Of a stretch of DNA of 64,000 bases, positions 23,116 to 30,566 are shown in pieces; positions within the stretch are counted from its first letter, which is position 1; the number at the start of each line of letters is the position of its first letter. Both the position numbers and the translations under genes were made by a program. Source of the DNA: Deltaproteobacteria bacterium (lineage in GTDB: Bacteria > Desulfobacterota > Syntrophia > Syntrophales > UBA5619); the NCBI GenBank assembly GCA_021372695.1, contig JAJFTY010000239.1:62001-126000 (forward strand), in the 5' to 3' direction. The notes beneath the pieces are model-generated. The model ran no database searches. It was not told the origin of the DNA and saw only the letters and a list, made by a program, of their open reading frames with translations.

Positions 23116-24174
23116 TTACGCGGGGGAGTCTTTGGGTCCCCCGAGCCGTTTTCTGAAATCGACCCACATGTCGAATAGACCGAAGGCGATCACGATAATG
23201 AGCATATACTGCTGAATCAGCAGCAGGGTGTAGAACAGCCATCTGAACGCGATGGGCACCCGCTTCTCCCGGAAGAAGAAAGCGGCGATGGCAAGCCCTT
23301 GGAACAGGTAGGTCAGGCTGCAGAGAATCAGGAGGTTCATCCCGACGATGGCGGTCCCGTCCAGAGGGAGCATGACCATGATCCCGGCGGCGATCAGCAC
23401 CCAGACGAGCCGATCCGGCGCCTTCCAGGTGGCCAGATCGCCGAAATCGGGAAAGGGGATACCGCTCCGCCGGAAGAGGATCCGTCCGGTAAGCAGGTTG
23501 ATCCACACGGTGAGCGCGGCGCCCGACAGGGCCAGGCCCGGGAAAATCGCCGTCAGCAGATGGGTGATCTGCGGCGCGTTTTCCCGGATCAGTTGGACCT
23601 GCTCCTCCGAGATATTCAACTGGGCATACAACTTTATATTTTCCCTGACGATCGCGCCGACGTAGAGCTCAAGAGCCTGCCAGGGAGCGATGCCCGTTCG
23701 GAACGCATGATAAAGAACGAAGCCGGCGATGCAGCCCGATAGCGCAAGCGACGCCAGCAGCACTGTCTTTTCGACAGAAAGCCGCCGTTTCAGGACTTCG
23801 GAGAGCATGATGCCGGTAAACCCGATCATAAGCAGAACGATCAGGTTGGCGCCTTGTCCCAGAAGAACGAGAATGCCGTAAGTTGCCAGCAGCGAAACGC
23901 CCAGGACAGCAAACCCGCTCCGCCTGCCCAGACGGGAGCAGTAGTAGAGGATCGGCAGCGGCGTGAGCATGACGACCACCGGGCCGACGATGGGTATCAG
24001 GACGACGATCAGAAAGGTGAGCGTCAGAACCGCTCCGCCCTGGATCATGTCGCGATGAGATAAAGGACCCTTTTCTCTATCCAAGTGCTTGAACCCGTCT
24101 GCGCCGATGCCCTGAAAGAGGAGGTCGTGCCGGCGTTTCTGCGGCTCTCCGCTCCTCGCCGAGCGCCGGGCCAT
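23116..24174 (-). CDS. DUF2232 (YybS-like) integral membrane protein
   Basis: A 352-residue protein with about eight hydrophobic segments from residue 47 onward and a loop of about 55 residues in the middle (ISEEQVQLIRENAPQ). Position between rpsR and rplI is typical of DUF2232 proteins, whose function is unknown. The start is uncertain: ATG 24174 has GGAG ten bases upstream, but the first 42 residues do not look like the family, and ATG 24048 (MIQGGAVLTLTF) would begin just before the first membrane helix without a clear ribosome site. Confidence 0.8.
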   Translation of the reverse strand: MARRSARSGEPQKRRHDLLFQGIGADGFKHLDREKGPLSHRDMIQGGAVLTLTFLIVVLIPIVGPVVVMLTPLPILYYCSRLGRRSGFAVLGVSLLATYGILVLLGQGANLIVLLMIGFTGIMLSEVLKRRLSVEKTVLLASLALSGCIAGFVLYHAFRTGIAPWQALELYVGAIVRENIKLYAQLNISEEQVQLIRENAPQITHLLTAIFPGLALSGAALTVWINLLTGRILFRRSGIPFPDFGDLATWKAPDRLVWVLIAAGIMVMLPLDGTAIVGMNLLILCSLTYLFQGLAIAAFFFREKRVPIAFRWLFYTLLLIQQYMLIIVIAFGLFDMWVDFRKRLGGPKDSPA

Positions 24175-24245
24175 TCAGGATCTGCTCCGGCAAAGCGGGG
24201 AGGATGTGGATCCCGGAAAGGACAAGCGTGACCCCGCCCTTATCC
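24075..24245 (-). pseudogene. Possible remnant of a STAS (SulP-type) domain
   Basis: In the gap between rpsR and the DUF2232 gene, one minus-strand frame reads GGVTLVLSGIH and, after a shift, another reads FQGIGADGFKHLDREKG. Both resemble the last part of a SulP-type STAS domain. The similarity is short and judged by eye, the spacing is not canonical, and chance is a real possibility. Confidence 0.15.
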
Positions 24246-24309
24246 CGCCCGCGGGAGCTGAAGGGTAAAGACGCGATATGGTCCCGGCGTCAAACCTCTG
24301 CCGGAGCCT

Positions 24310-24588
24310 CTATCCCTCGGACACGACAAAAGGCAGCAGGGCGATCGTCCGCGCCCTCTTGATGGCCACGGTCAATTCCCGCTGATGTTTTGCACAGTTT
24401 CCCGTGATCCGGCGAGGCATGATCTTGCCTCTCTCCGTGGTGAAATCCCGGAGTGTCTGCGTCTCCTTGTACTCGATCTTCAGGTTCGAGTCGGTGCAGA
24501 AACGGCAGAACTTCCGCCGGTGGAAGAACTTTTTCTGTGGTCTGGCCCCCGGTCTGGCCGGGCCTCTGGGTGCAGGTGTAAAAGCCAT
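24310..24588 (-). CDS. rpsR: 30S ribosomal protein S18
   Basis: A 92-residue ribosomal protein with the conserved core VTIxDYK-type region ([20 protein letters not shown]) and [17 protein letters not shown]. It keeps the CxxC...C...H arrangement (KFCRFC, then GNCAKH) of zinc-binding-type S18 proteins. Start ATG at 24588 overlaps the rpsF stop by a few bases, consistent with coupled synthesis of the S6:S18 pair. Confidence 0.96.
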   Translation of the reverse strand: MAFTPAPRGPARPGARPQKKFFHRRKFCRFCTDSNLKIEYKETQTLRDFTTERGKIMPRRITGNCAKHQRELTVAIKRARTIALLPFVVSEG

Positions 24589-24590
24589 GA

Positions 24591-25067
24591 TCAATCAACC
24601 CCCTTTGCGTCTGTCTTCGTCTCTTCCGCTGCCGCTGGCTGAACTTCCGCCGGAATCGGGGCGGGTGCTTCAACCGGAGCGGCGGCCGGAGTCGTTGCGG
24701 GGGCAACCACGGCCTCCTCCTTCTTTTCCGCCTTCTGTGCGGCTTCGGCGATCTCCTTCTCAAGTGCGGCGGCATCGACCGCCTCTTCCTTGAGAACGGT
24801 CATGAACTTCAGGATCTTGTCGTTGATCTTGAGGTTCCGTTCCAGTTCGTTGACGGCCGCGCTTTCGCTTGCGTAGTCGATCAGAATGTAGAATCCCCGG
24901 GCCTGCTTCTTGATGGCGTAGGCAAGCCGCCTCTTTCCCCACCGTTCGACCTTGACCAGGATGCCCTTCTGGCCCGTGATGATCGCGCTGTAACGGGCGA
25001 TGAGGCTGCTCAGTTCATCCTCGGAAAGGTCGACATGGGCAATCAGTATTGTCTCGTATCTCCTCAA
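24591..25067 (-). CDS. rpsF: 30S ribosomal protein S6 with Ala/Pro-rich tail
   Basis: A 158-residue S6, longer than usual because of a C-terminal tail of about 55 residues rich in Ala, Glu and Pro. The core fold is complete ([50 protein letters not shown]). It starts at TTG 25067, with AAAGGAGG six bases upstream and no better ATG. First gene of the rpsF-rpsR-DUF2232-rplI-dnaB group. Confidence 0.96.
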   Translation of the reverse strand: MRRYETILIAHVDLSEDELSSLIARYSAIITGQKGILVKVERWGKRRLAYAIKKQARGFYILIDYASESAAVNELERNLKINDKILKFMTVLKEEAVDAAALEKEIAEAAQKAEKKEEAVVAPATTPAAAPVEAPAPIPAEVQPAAAEETKTDAKGVD

Positions 25068-25090
25068 TGCTTCCTCCTTTCGGCTCTAAA

Positions 25091-25111
25091 GCCCGGACCC
25101 CAAGTCCGGGC
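25091..25111 (-). promoter_or_regulatory. Leader hairpin upstream of rpsF
   Basis: GCCCGGAC/GTCCGGGC, an 8-pair stem with a five-base loop, ending just upstream of the rpsF ribosome site. Many rpsF leaders hold an S6:S18-binding structure for autoregulation; this may be one, but I cannot show the diagnostic bulge, so that identity is a guess. Confidence 0.35.
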
Positions 25112-25245
25112 AAGGAGAGACCATAAAAATGAATAGCCCTTCTATAACAAGTCACCGTCGAAATCAAGACATTTGTCACCAGGGTGGGCGATGTGGAAGT
25201 GAACGGTCGCCAGCCGACGTAGAAACTCCACCTGTGGAAATTTTT

Positions 25246-25593
25246 TCAATCCCTTCTATCTTTCAATTCGTCCAAAAATTGCAGCAGGTGGTCTCTCACC
25301 AACGCGAAAGAGGGGCCGCCGCCGAACTCAACACCGATCGATGCCGCTTCGATTATCTCTTCTCGTGTGGCTCTCGCCGAGAGCGCATTACCCATGTGGT
25401 TGGCCAGTCAGGGGATACACCGTGTCGCGACGGCTCCTGTGATCGCCATCAGCTCCTTGTACTTCCGATCCAGTACCCCGGGGCTGTAGTAGGCTTTCAT
25501 CAATTCGTTGAATCCCTTGTAGAGGGTTGGCGCTTCTTCCTCCAGTCGCCTGCGGTTTTCCAGACGGTTTTCCAGAACTCTTTCAGCTTTCAT
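25246..25593 (-). CDS. AhpD-like / carboxymuconolactone decarboxylase family selenoprotein (in-frame UGA)
   Basis: Read through the TGA at 25408-25410, this is a complete 115-residue protein of the AhpD/CMD family. The redox motif CxxCxxxH appears as C59-I-P-U62-L-A-N-H66, with UGA at the second Cys. The conserved tail continues in frame (ATREEIIEAASIGVEFGGGPS) to a TGA at 25246. A GCTCTC-GGC-GAGAGC hairpin 24-38 bases after the UGA fits a bacterial SECIS. ATG 25593 has GGGAGG five bases upstream. AhpD-type proteins act as thiol peroxidase partners or disulfide reductases; the substrate here is unknown. It stands alone between rpsF and tRNA-Arg. A standard caller would stop at residue 61. A second Sec gene in this window (fdhA) supports UGA decoding. 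Confidence 0.88.
25370..25384 (-). promoter_or_regulatory. Putative SECIS element of the AhpD-like gene
   Basis: Perfect 6-pair stem GCTCTC/GAGAGC with loop GGC, whose loop is 30-32 bases after the UGA on the coding strand. This is within the spacing range of bacterial SECIS hairpins. SelB binding is inferred. Confidence 0.6.
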
Positions 25594-25793
25594 GATCGCC
25601 TCCCTTTACCACGATTCTGGCCCAACTTGACATGGCGCGTTGTTGCACAGCCACTTAGAACAACAGCTCGTTCCCTCCGAAGGCAATCGCGAGAGTCCAG
25701 AAGGGTCGGGTAACTACATGCGGACAACCCCCTTTGTCGGATCGAATATCGAAGGTTGCTGTTTATTAACTGATTGATTATGCTAAATAAAAA

Positions 25794-25870
25794 TGGTAGG
25801 CGATGTGGGACTTGAACCCACGGCCTCTGGTTCCGGAGACCAGCGCTCTATCCAACTGAGCTAATCGCCC
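25794..25870 (-). tRNA. tRNA-Arg (anticodon CCG)
   Basis: Minus-strand cloverleaf: acceptor GGGCGAT with ATCGCCT, D-arm AGCTCAGTTGGATAGAGC, anticodon stem CTGGT/ACCAG around CTCCGGA (anticodon CCG), T-arm GTGGG-TTCAAGT-CCCAC, encoded CCA. Confidence 0.94.
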
Positions 25871-26133
25871 CCCTGAGATGGAACTGCCGGCGGATCGTCG
25901 ACAGCGGTGAACCATACTACGGGACAGGTGAATATTCAACTTTTTTCCGCCGGGGAAGCCGGATCCCGCGGCGGCGGTATCCATGCCATCAACGGCGCCC
26001 CTTGTCAATCCCTTTTCGCAATCGTTGTTGAATTTATCGGGCGGAGCTGATACATCCTTTTGCGGTTTCATGATAAAATGCATGGGAATCGCGGCGGATC
26101 TCCATGGCAACGTCAAGCGCAAGGATTGATCAT

Positions 26134-28104
26134 ATGCCCCGTGCCGGAAAGCTCTTCTTGATTCTGGCCGTCTGGATTTTCGGATCCGGCTGGGTGGCCA
26201 CCGCCTGGGCCCAGAACCAGATCCTGAACATTCGTCATTGGGTCGCCCCGGATCATACGCGCGTGGTCATCGACATGACCGAAGATGCCCCCTTTAAGGT
26301 CGAAAAGGGCGAACAGAAGCTGGCCATCGATATCGAGGCGACATCCCTGCCTTCCCAGCTACCCGCCGCCATCGTCCTGAAAAAGCCGGGCGTGGATCAG
26401 ATTCTCCTCTCCTCGCCGACTCCTGCCGGGGTGCGCGTCGAACTCCTCCTTCCCGGCCCGGTTCAGTCCACGGTCTTCAAGTTGAAAAAGTTTGAGGACA
26501 AGCCGTACCGGATCGTCGTGGACCTTGTCCTCCCGGATGCCGAAAAGAAGGAGAGCGAAGCCCGGGAACGGGTCAAGGTCACGCGCAAGGCACGGATCGT
26601 CGTGATCGATCCCGGCCACGGGGGCGATGCTCCGGGGGCGGTCGGCAAGAAGGGGACCTTCGAAAAGGACGTCGTTCTGGCCATTGCCAAAAAACTGCGC
26701 GATCAGCTCAACAGCAAGGAGGGCTACCGCGCCTTTTTGACGCGGAGCGGCGACTATTACGTCTCTTTCAAGAAGAGGGTCACGATTGCGAGGGAGTACG
26801 GCGCGGATCTGTTCGTGAGCATTCACGCAGACGCGGCCAGAAACAGGGATGCCCATGGCACTTCGGTCTACTGCCTTTCCACCGGGGGGGCCAGCAGCGA
26901 GGCGGCGAAGATCCTTGCGAGAAGCGAAAACCTGGCCGACGTCGTGGGCGGTGTGCCCAACGGGGAGGGGAGTGACGTCTCGGACCCGATCATCCTCGAC
27001 ATGTTCCAGACCCATAACATCAACCAGTCCAGGAACTTCGGCGGGCTGCTCCTGGGAGAGCTGAGCGCCGCCAATGGCCTGAAATTCGCGTCTGTCCAGG
27101 AGGCCCCTTTCCGGGTGCTCAAGCTTCCGGAGGTTCCGTCGATACTGGTGGAGACGGCCTATATTTCCAACCCCAACGAGGAGAAACTCCTGCGGAGCGA
27201 CCGCTTCCAGATGCAGCTTGCCCAAGGGATGGCCCGATCGATCGTCCAGTTCCTGCCACCCCTCCCACCGGCGGCAGTGACCGTTACCGCCGGAAAAGGT
27301 GAAGGATCGAAGCCGAAGGGCGCAGCGGGGCAAGGTAAGGGGCCGGCGAAGCGGATGGCCGCCGTGAAGGGCGCTCCCGCCCCCGAGGTGTCCGCTGGTA
27401 AGGAGGAGACGGAGGCAAAGCAGCAGGATACCACGGCCGGAGAAGGGGAGGGGCCGTTAAAGCCGAAGATTGCGGCACAGAGCCCACCCGCTCCGACGGT
27501 GGCCGCGGGAGGGGAAGAGGCGGAGTCAAAACCGCAGGATGCCACCGCTGCGGAAGGGAAGGTGCCGGCAAAGCGGAAGATCGCCCAAAAGCGCTCGCCC
27601 AACCCTGTGGCTGCAGCAGGCAAGGAAGAGACGGAGACAAAACCGAAGGATGCCGCGGCCGGAGAAGAGAAGGAGCCGGCAAAACCGAGACTCACGGGGA
27701 AGGGCGCTCCCGCTCCCGCCGTATCCGCAGGCAAGGAGGAGGGCGGGGGAAAGCCGCAGGAAGCCTCCTCCGGTCAAGAGAAGGGGCCAGCAAAGCGGAA
27801 GGTCGCCGCAAAGGGCGCACCCGCTCCCGTGGTGTCTGCAGGCAAGCAGGCGAAGGAGCCAAAGCCGCAGGAAGCTTTGGCCGGGCAAGGGAAGGGGCCG
27901 GCAAAACGGAAGGTCGCCGCAAAAGGCGTCCCTGCTCCTCCGGCTGCGAAGCCCGAGAGGTTCTACCGCGTGAAGAAGGGTGACACGCTGGCCGAGATCG
28001 CGGCGAAGCATGGCACGACGACCCAAGTGCTCATGGAACTCAACCGCCTCAAGCGTCCGAACCTTCTCTACGTCGACCGGAAACTGATTCTTCCCGGGGG
28101 CTGA
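26134..28104 (+). CDS. amiC: N-acetylmuramoyl-L-alanine amidase with AMIN, repeat linker and LysM
   Basis: A 656-residue periplasmic enzyme that cleaves peptide side chains from peptidoglycan, usually at division sites. A signal peptide (ending AWAQ) is followed by an AMIN domain (about 20-115) and an Amidase_3 zinc domain (about 150-375). Zinc ligands are visible in IDPGHGG, GTFEKD and SIHADA, and the catalytic Glu in LVETAYISN. Six tandem repeats follow (27289-27948), then a LysM domain (YRVKKGDTLAEIAAKHG). ATG 26134 is chosen because AAGGA lies nine bases upstream and it opens the signal peptide; 26104 is the longer option. The symbol is by family only. Confidence 0.93.
   Translation: MPRAGKLFLILAVWIFGSGWVATAWAQNQILNIRHWVAPDHTRVVIDMTEDAPFKVEKGEQKLAIDIEATSLPSQLPAAIVLKKPGVDQILLSSPTPAGVRVELLLPGPVQSTVFKLKKFEDKPYRIVVDLVLPDAEKKESEARERVKVTRKARIVVIDPGHGGDAPGAVGKKGTFEKDVVLAIAKKLRDQLNSKEGYRAFLTRSGDYYVSFKKRVTIAREYGADLFVSIHADAARNRDAHGTSVYCLSTGGASSEAAKILARSENLADVVGGVPNGEGSDVSDPIILDMFQTHNINQSRNFGGLLLGELSAANGLKFASVQEAPFRVLKLPEVPSILVETAYISNPNEEKLLRSDRFQMQLAQGMARSIVQFLPPLPPAAVTVTAGKGEGSKPKGAAGQGKGPAKRMAAVKGAPAPEVSAGKEETEAKQQDTTAGEGEGPLKPKIAAQSPPAPTVAAGGEEAESKPQDATAAEGKVPAKRKIAQKRSPNPVAAAGKEETETKPKDAAAGEEKEPAKPRLTGKGAPAPAVSAGKEEGGGKPQEASSGQEKGPAKRKVAAKGAPAPVVSAGKQAKEPKPQEALAGQGKGPAKRKVAAKGVPAPPAAKPERFYRVKKGDTLAEIAAKHGTTTQVLMELNRLKRPNLLYVDRKLILPGG
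27289..27948 (+). repeat. Six tandem 37-residue (111-base) coding repeats
   Basis: Units begin at 27289 (35 residues), 27394, 27505, 27616, 27727 and 27838 (37 each). A typical unit starts AGKEETEAKP, has GKGPAKRK in the middle and ends KGAPAPVVS. They form a Lys/Glu/Pro/Ala-rich, probably unstructured linker between amidase and LysM domains. Unit identity is high enough that copy number may vary between strains. Confidence 0.9.
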
Positions 28105-28304
28105 ATAACGGCGGAGTGCGCACGAAGACGAAATACCAGTCTCGGGACTGTTTTATCGCGATGCCAATGGCTTTCGTCCTGATACGGCGAGGTCGCCGCG
28201 GTCTTCTGTTCAGCGAGCGGCACGTTATCAGGAGTCGTCCTGCCTTTGAGATCCGGCAAATGCCTGGAACACGGTCATTGGATTCGATAGCTGTCTATTT
28301 TCCA

Positions 28305-28333
28305 TTGACATACGCAATGGTCATGCTTAGTCT
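28305..28333 (+). promoter_or_regulatory. Promoter with overlapping inverted repeat
   Basis: TTGACA (28305-28310), 17 bases, TAGTCT (28328-28333), 56 bases before the 28390 gene. An inverted repeat CCATTG-N7-CAATGG (28302-28320) covers the -35 box and could be an operator. Confidence 0.45.
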
Positions 28334-28389
28334 AAAACCAAAAGCGACAGTGTATTGATAATAATCCAAATAAACTTCGGAGGTAAGTC

Positions 28390-28644
28390 ATGGCGAGATG
28401 GGACTACAAGACGACTTTGATGGATTTGGACAAGATCGTACCCCCGGCTGAGATTGCCTGCAACAACGCCGGTACCTGCAAGGTGAATTCACTCCCGGAA
28501 CTCCCGGAGCATGGTCTTGATCATTTAAAGAAAATCCTTGACGATGAAGGATCCAATGAGTGGGAACTTGTTCAGTGTCAGCTCCACACTGGCAAGATGC
28601 TCTGCATCTGGAAACGCGAAATCAAAGAGGCCTTTGCAAGCTGA
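28390..28644 (+). CDS. Small soluble protein, possibly DUF4177-like
   Basis: An 84-residue protein with a strong GGAGGTAAGTC ribosome site and its own promoter. The start ARWDYKTTLMDLD, a helix ending LKKILDDEGSNEWELVQ, and a final strand ICIWKREIK-like recall the small DUF4177 fold (YK..., WELV..., FKR). Three cysteines (CNNAGTC and VQCQL) are not typical of that family, so the assignment is tentative. It is not part of an obvious operon. The good expression signals argue for a real, possibly abundant product; function unknown. Confidence 0.7.
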   Translation: MARWDYKTTLMDLDKIVPPAEIACNNAGTCKVNSLPELPEHGLDHLKKILDDEGSNEWELVQCQLHTGKMLCIWKREIKEAFAS

Positions 28645-28810
28645 GGGGCACGTCTCGGTACTAAAACGGGTCGAGAATCTACCACGGCGATACGGATCAG
28701 GCCCGGCATGGTCCGTTTTTGCAGCGGCCGTCAATTCAGCCCCGCGGCCGCAAGCAACGGTGCGGGTACTTAGGGGAATCTGCGTGAAAAGTACCGTCGG
28801 AAAATCGAAA

Positions 28811-28837
28811 AGAAGAGGAGGCCTCGGGCCTCCTCTT
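28811..28837. terminator. Strong hairpin terminator
   Basis: GAAGAGGAGGCC-TCG-GGCCTCCTCTTC, a 12-pair stem. On the minus strand it is followed by TTTTCGATTTT, so it should end the focA-side transcript after the 28860 gene. On the plus strand the T content downstream is weaker. Confidence 0.65.
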
Positions 28838-28859
28838 CTTCCTCGCTTTTACGGATCTC

Positions 28860-29003
28860 TTAGGAGCTGAACGCGGCGGAAGCCGAGATCAGCATGCCCA
28901 CGATCATGAGGCCAATGGCAATCCCCGTGCCAAAAACAGCGAGTACGGGGGCCACGCCGAGCAGGATGAACCCCAGCAGGAACCTTGATTCCAATGAATC
29001 CAT
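28860..29003 (-). CDS. Small hydrophobic membrane protein
   Basis: A 47-residue protein starting at ATG 29003 with GGGAGG five bases upstream. After a short N-terminus (DSLESR) it is almost wholly hydrophobic (FLLGFILLGVAPVLAVFG, then AIGLMIVGMLISAS), enough for two short or one long membrane helix. It lies 25 bases after the OB-fold membrane protein gene on the same strand and upstream of a terminator, so it closes that transcript. No family recognised; too short for many gene callers. Confidence 0.7.
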   Translation of the reverse strand: MDSLESRFLLGFILLGVAPVLAVFGTGIAIGLMIVGMLISASAAFSS

Positions 29004-29028
29004 GACAACCTCCCTTTGATGATGGCTC

Positions 29029-29499
29029 TCAGGAGCCGATTTTTTTGATGCTGACGGCGGATACCGCCTGGCTTCGACGGTCGAAGATATTCTTCATGAC
29101 CATTCCCAGGACCTCCACCCTGTCTCCTGTACTGACTCGTTCCGCGGGTGAGGTGAACAGAATCACCCGAATGGTTCCCGTGTCGTCCTTCACCTGGAAA
29201 TGGGGTCGGTTGAGCCAACGGAAACGGATCTTTTCCACCTTACCCCTGATCCGGACGGCCCGTCCCCGCGTGGATTCGCCGATCTGTCCGATCTTGTAAT
29301 TCCTGGCCTTTTGGTCGTACTCCCCTTCGGCCTTGGCGTAGCTCCTGCGGCTCATCCAGCCCAGGGTCATCGGAAGAACGATGAGAAGTATCAGACCCGG
29401 AATGGCGTAAATCAGGAAGCGGGTGTCTCCGGTCATGGCGTACCGGAGGAAAACCGCACCGGCGCAAAGGACAAACGTGATCCAGGCAAATATTGACAA
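29029..29499 (-). CDS. Membrane protein with C-terminal OB-fold-like domain
   Basis: A 156-residue protein with two N-terminal transmembrane helices (about 3-19 and 29-49) and a soluble part of about 90 residues. The latter has the look of an OB fold: GRAVRIRGKVEKIRF, HFQVKDDTGTIRVILF and VSTGDRVEVLGMVM. Similar domains occur in NfeD-tail and BOF-type proteins. It is 18 bases downstream of focA on the same strand, so it may be co-transcribed with the formate channel. Its function is unknown. Confidence 0.75.
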   Translation of the reverse strand: MSIFAWITFVLCAGAVFLRYAMTGDTRFLIYAIPGLILLIVLPMTLGWMSRRSYAKAEGEYDQKARNYKIGQIGESTRGRAVRIRGKVEKIRFRWLNRPHFQVKDDTGTIRVILFTSPAERVSTGDRVEVLGMVMKNIFDRRSQAVSAVSIKKIGS

Positions 29500-29517
29500 A
29501 ATGACTCCCGACCCGGA

Positions 29518-30396
29518 TTAATCCTTGGGCACTTCCTTGCGGAACATCATGAAGTAGGCCACGCCGATGAACAGGAAGCCGCCGACGATGTTGCCCGCCG
29601 TTACCGGGATGATGTTCCAGAACCAGATATCGCCCCATGAGAGGCCGTTGTTGCCCGCGAGCAGTCCGCCGATTTTCTGGATCGATTCCGGATACCAGTC
29701 AATCAGATATTTACCCGCCGGAAGGAAGTACATATTGGCCACGCAGTGCTCGAAGCCGGTGGAGACGAAGGCCATGATCGGAAACCAGATCCCGAAGAAC
29801 TTTCCGACCACGTCGTCCGCCGTGATGGCCAGCAGGATGGCGATGTTGACCAGGAAGTTACAGCCGATGGCCTTGACGAAGCAAGACCAGTAGCCGACAC
29901 CACCGGCCGCCTTGTATGTCAGGGTCTTGGACACCGCGATGTTGATAGCGGTTGTGCCGAAGGCGTTGACGGCCATACCGCTCGCAGTTCCATCGACCAG
30001 CGGCCCGAAGGCCATGATGTAGGCGTAGAAAAAAGATCCCAGGACGTTACCGATGTAGACCCAGAACCAGTTCTTCATGACGGCTCCCCAAGTGACCCGC
30101 TTCATCATGGCGGCCATGGGGACGAGCATGCAATCGCCGGTGAAGAGTTCCATACCGGTCAGGACGATTGCAATCAGGCCGACGGGGAAAACCGACCCGA
30201 GGACGAGTTTGGCGATGCCTGGCCCGGCGGTCGCTGCCACACCGGTCGAACAGACCGTGGCCAGTGCTGCACCGATCCCGATGTAAGCGCCGGCCATGAA
30301 GCCTCGGATCAAGAATTGAAATACGGAAAGTTTCGATTTGTAGGTTCCCGCGTTGCCTACGAGGCCTACCATTTTTGGCGGTGCATTGAAAGCCAT
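29518..30396 (-). CDS. focA: Formate/nitrite channel FocA-type
   Basis: A 292-residue FNT-family pentameric channel with six membrane helices. The central conserved His is in STGFEHCVANMYFLPAG, and the FNT signature is NWFWVYIGNVLGSF. ATG 30396 follows GGAGG by nine bases; the ATG three codons upstream abuts the ribosome site and is less likely. Adjacent to the selenocysteine formate dehydrogenase, so it probably exports formate made from CO2 during syntrophy (or imports it). Nitrite transport is a family alternative but fits the context less well. Confidence 0.93.
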   Translation of the reverse strand: MAFNAPPKMVGLVGNAGTYKSKLSVFQFLIRGFMAGAYIGIGAALATVCSTGVAATAGPGIAKLVLGSVFPVGLIAIVLTGMELFTGDCMLVPMAAMMKRVTWGAVMKNWFWVYIGNVLGSFFYAYIMAFGPLVDGTASGMAVNAFGTTAINIAVSKTLTYKAAGGVGYWSCFVKAIGCNFLVNIAILLAITADDVVGKFFGIWFPIMAFVSTGFEHCVANMYFLPAGKYLIDWYPESIQKIGGLLAGNNGLSWGDIWFWNIIPVTAGNIVGGFLFIGVAYFMMFRKEVPKD

Positions 30397-30566
30397 ACTG
30401 ATCATCCTCCTTTTCTGGCGCCCCGGTCCGTTGTCCGTCGGATCGAGGCTGAGTTTAAAAGCGAGATTCCATTTTCACGGCCGTGCCTACCTTATAAAAG
30501 GGCCAGTCGGCATTGAAGGACCGGTTCACTGTCGACCTGGCCGTTTATCTTTTTGGGATCGGTGTT

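Noticed and set aside
25408..25593. A truncated 61-residue AhpD-like protein
   Set aside because: Conserved family sequence continues in frame after the UGA; selenocysteine insertion explains it better.
27289..27948. Tandem repeats as a CRISPR array or satellite
   Set aside because: The units are contiguous, 111 bases long and translated in frame within the amidase; there are no spacers.
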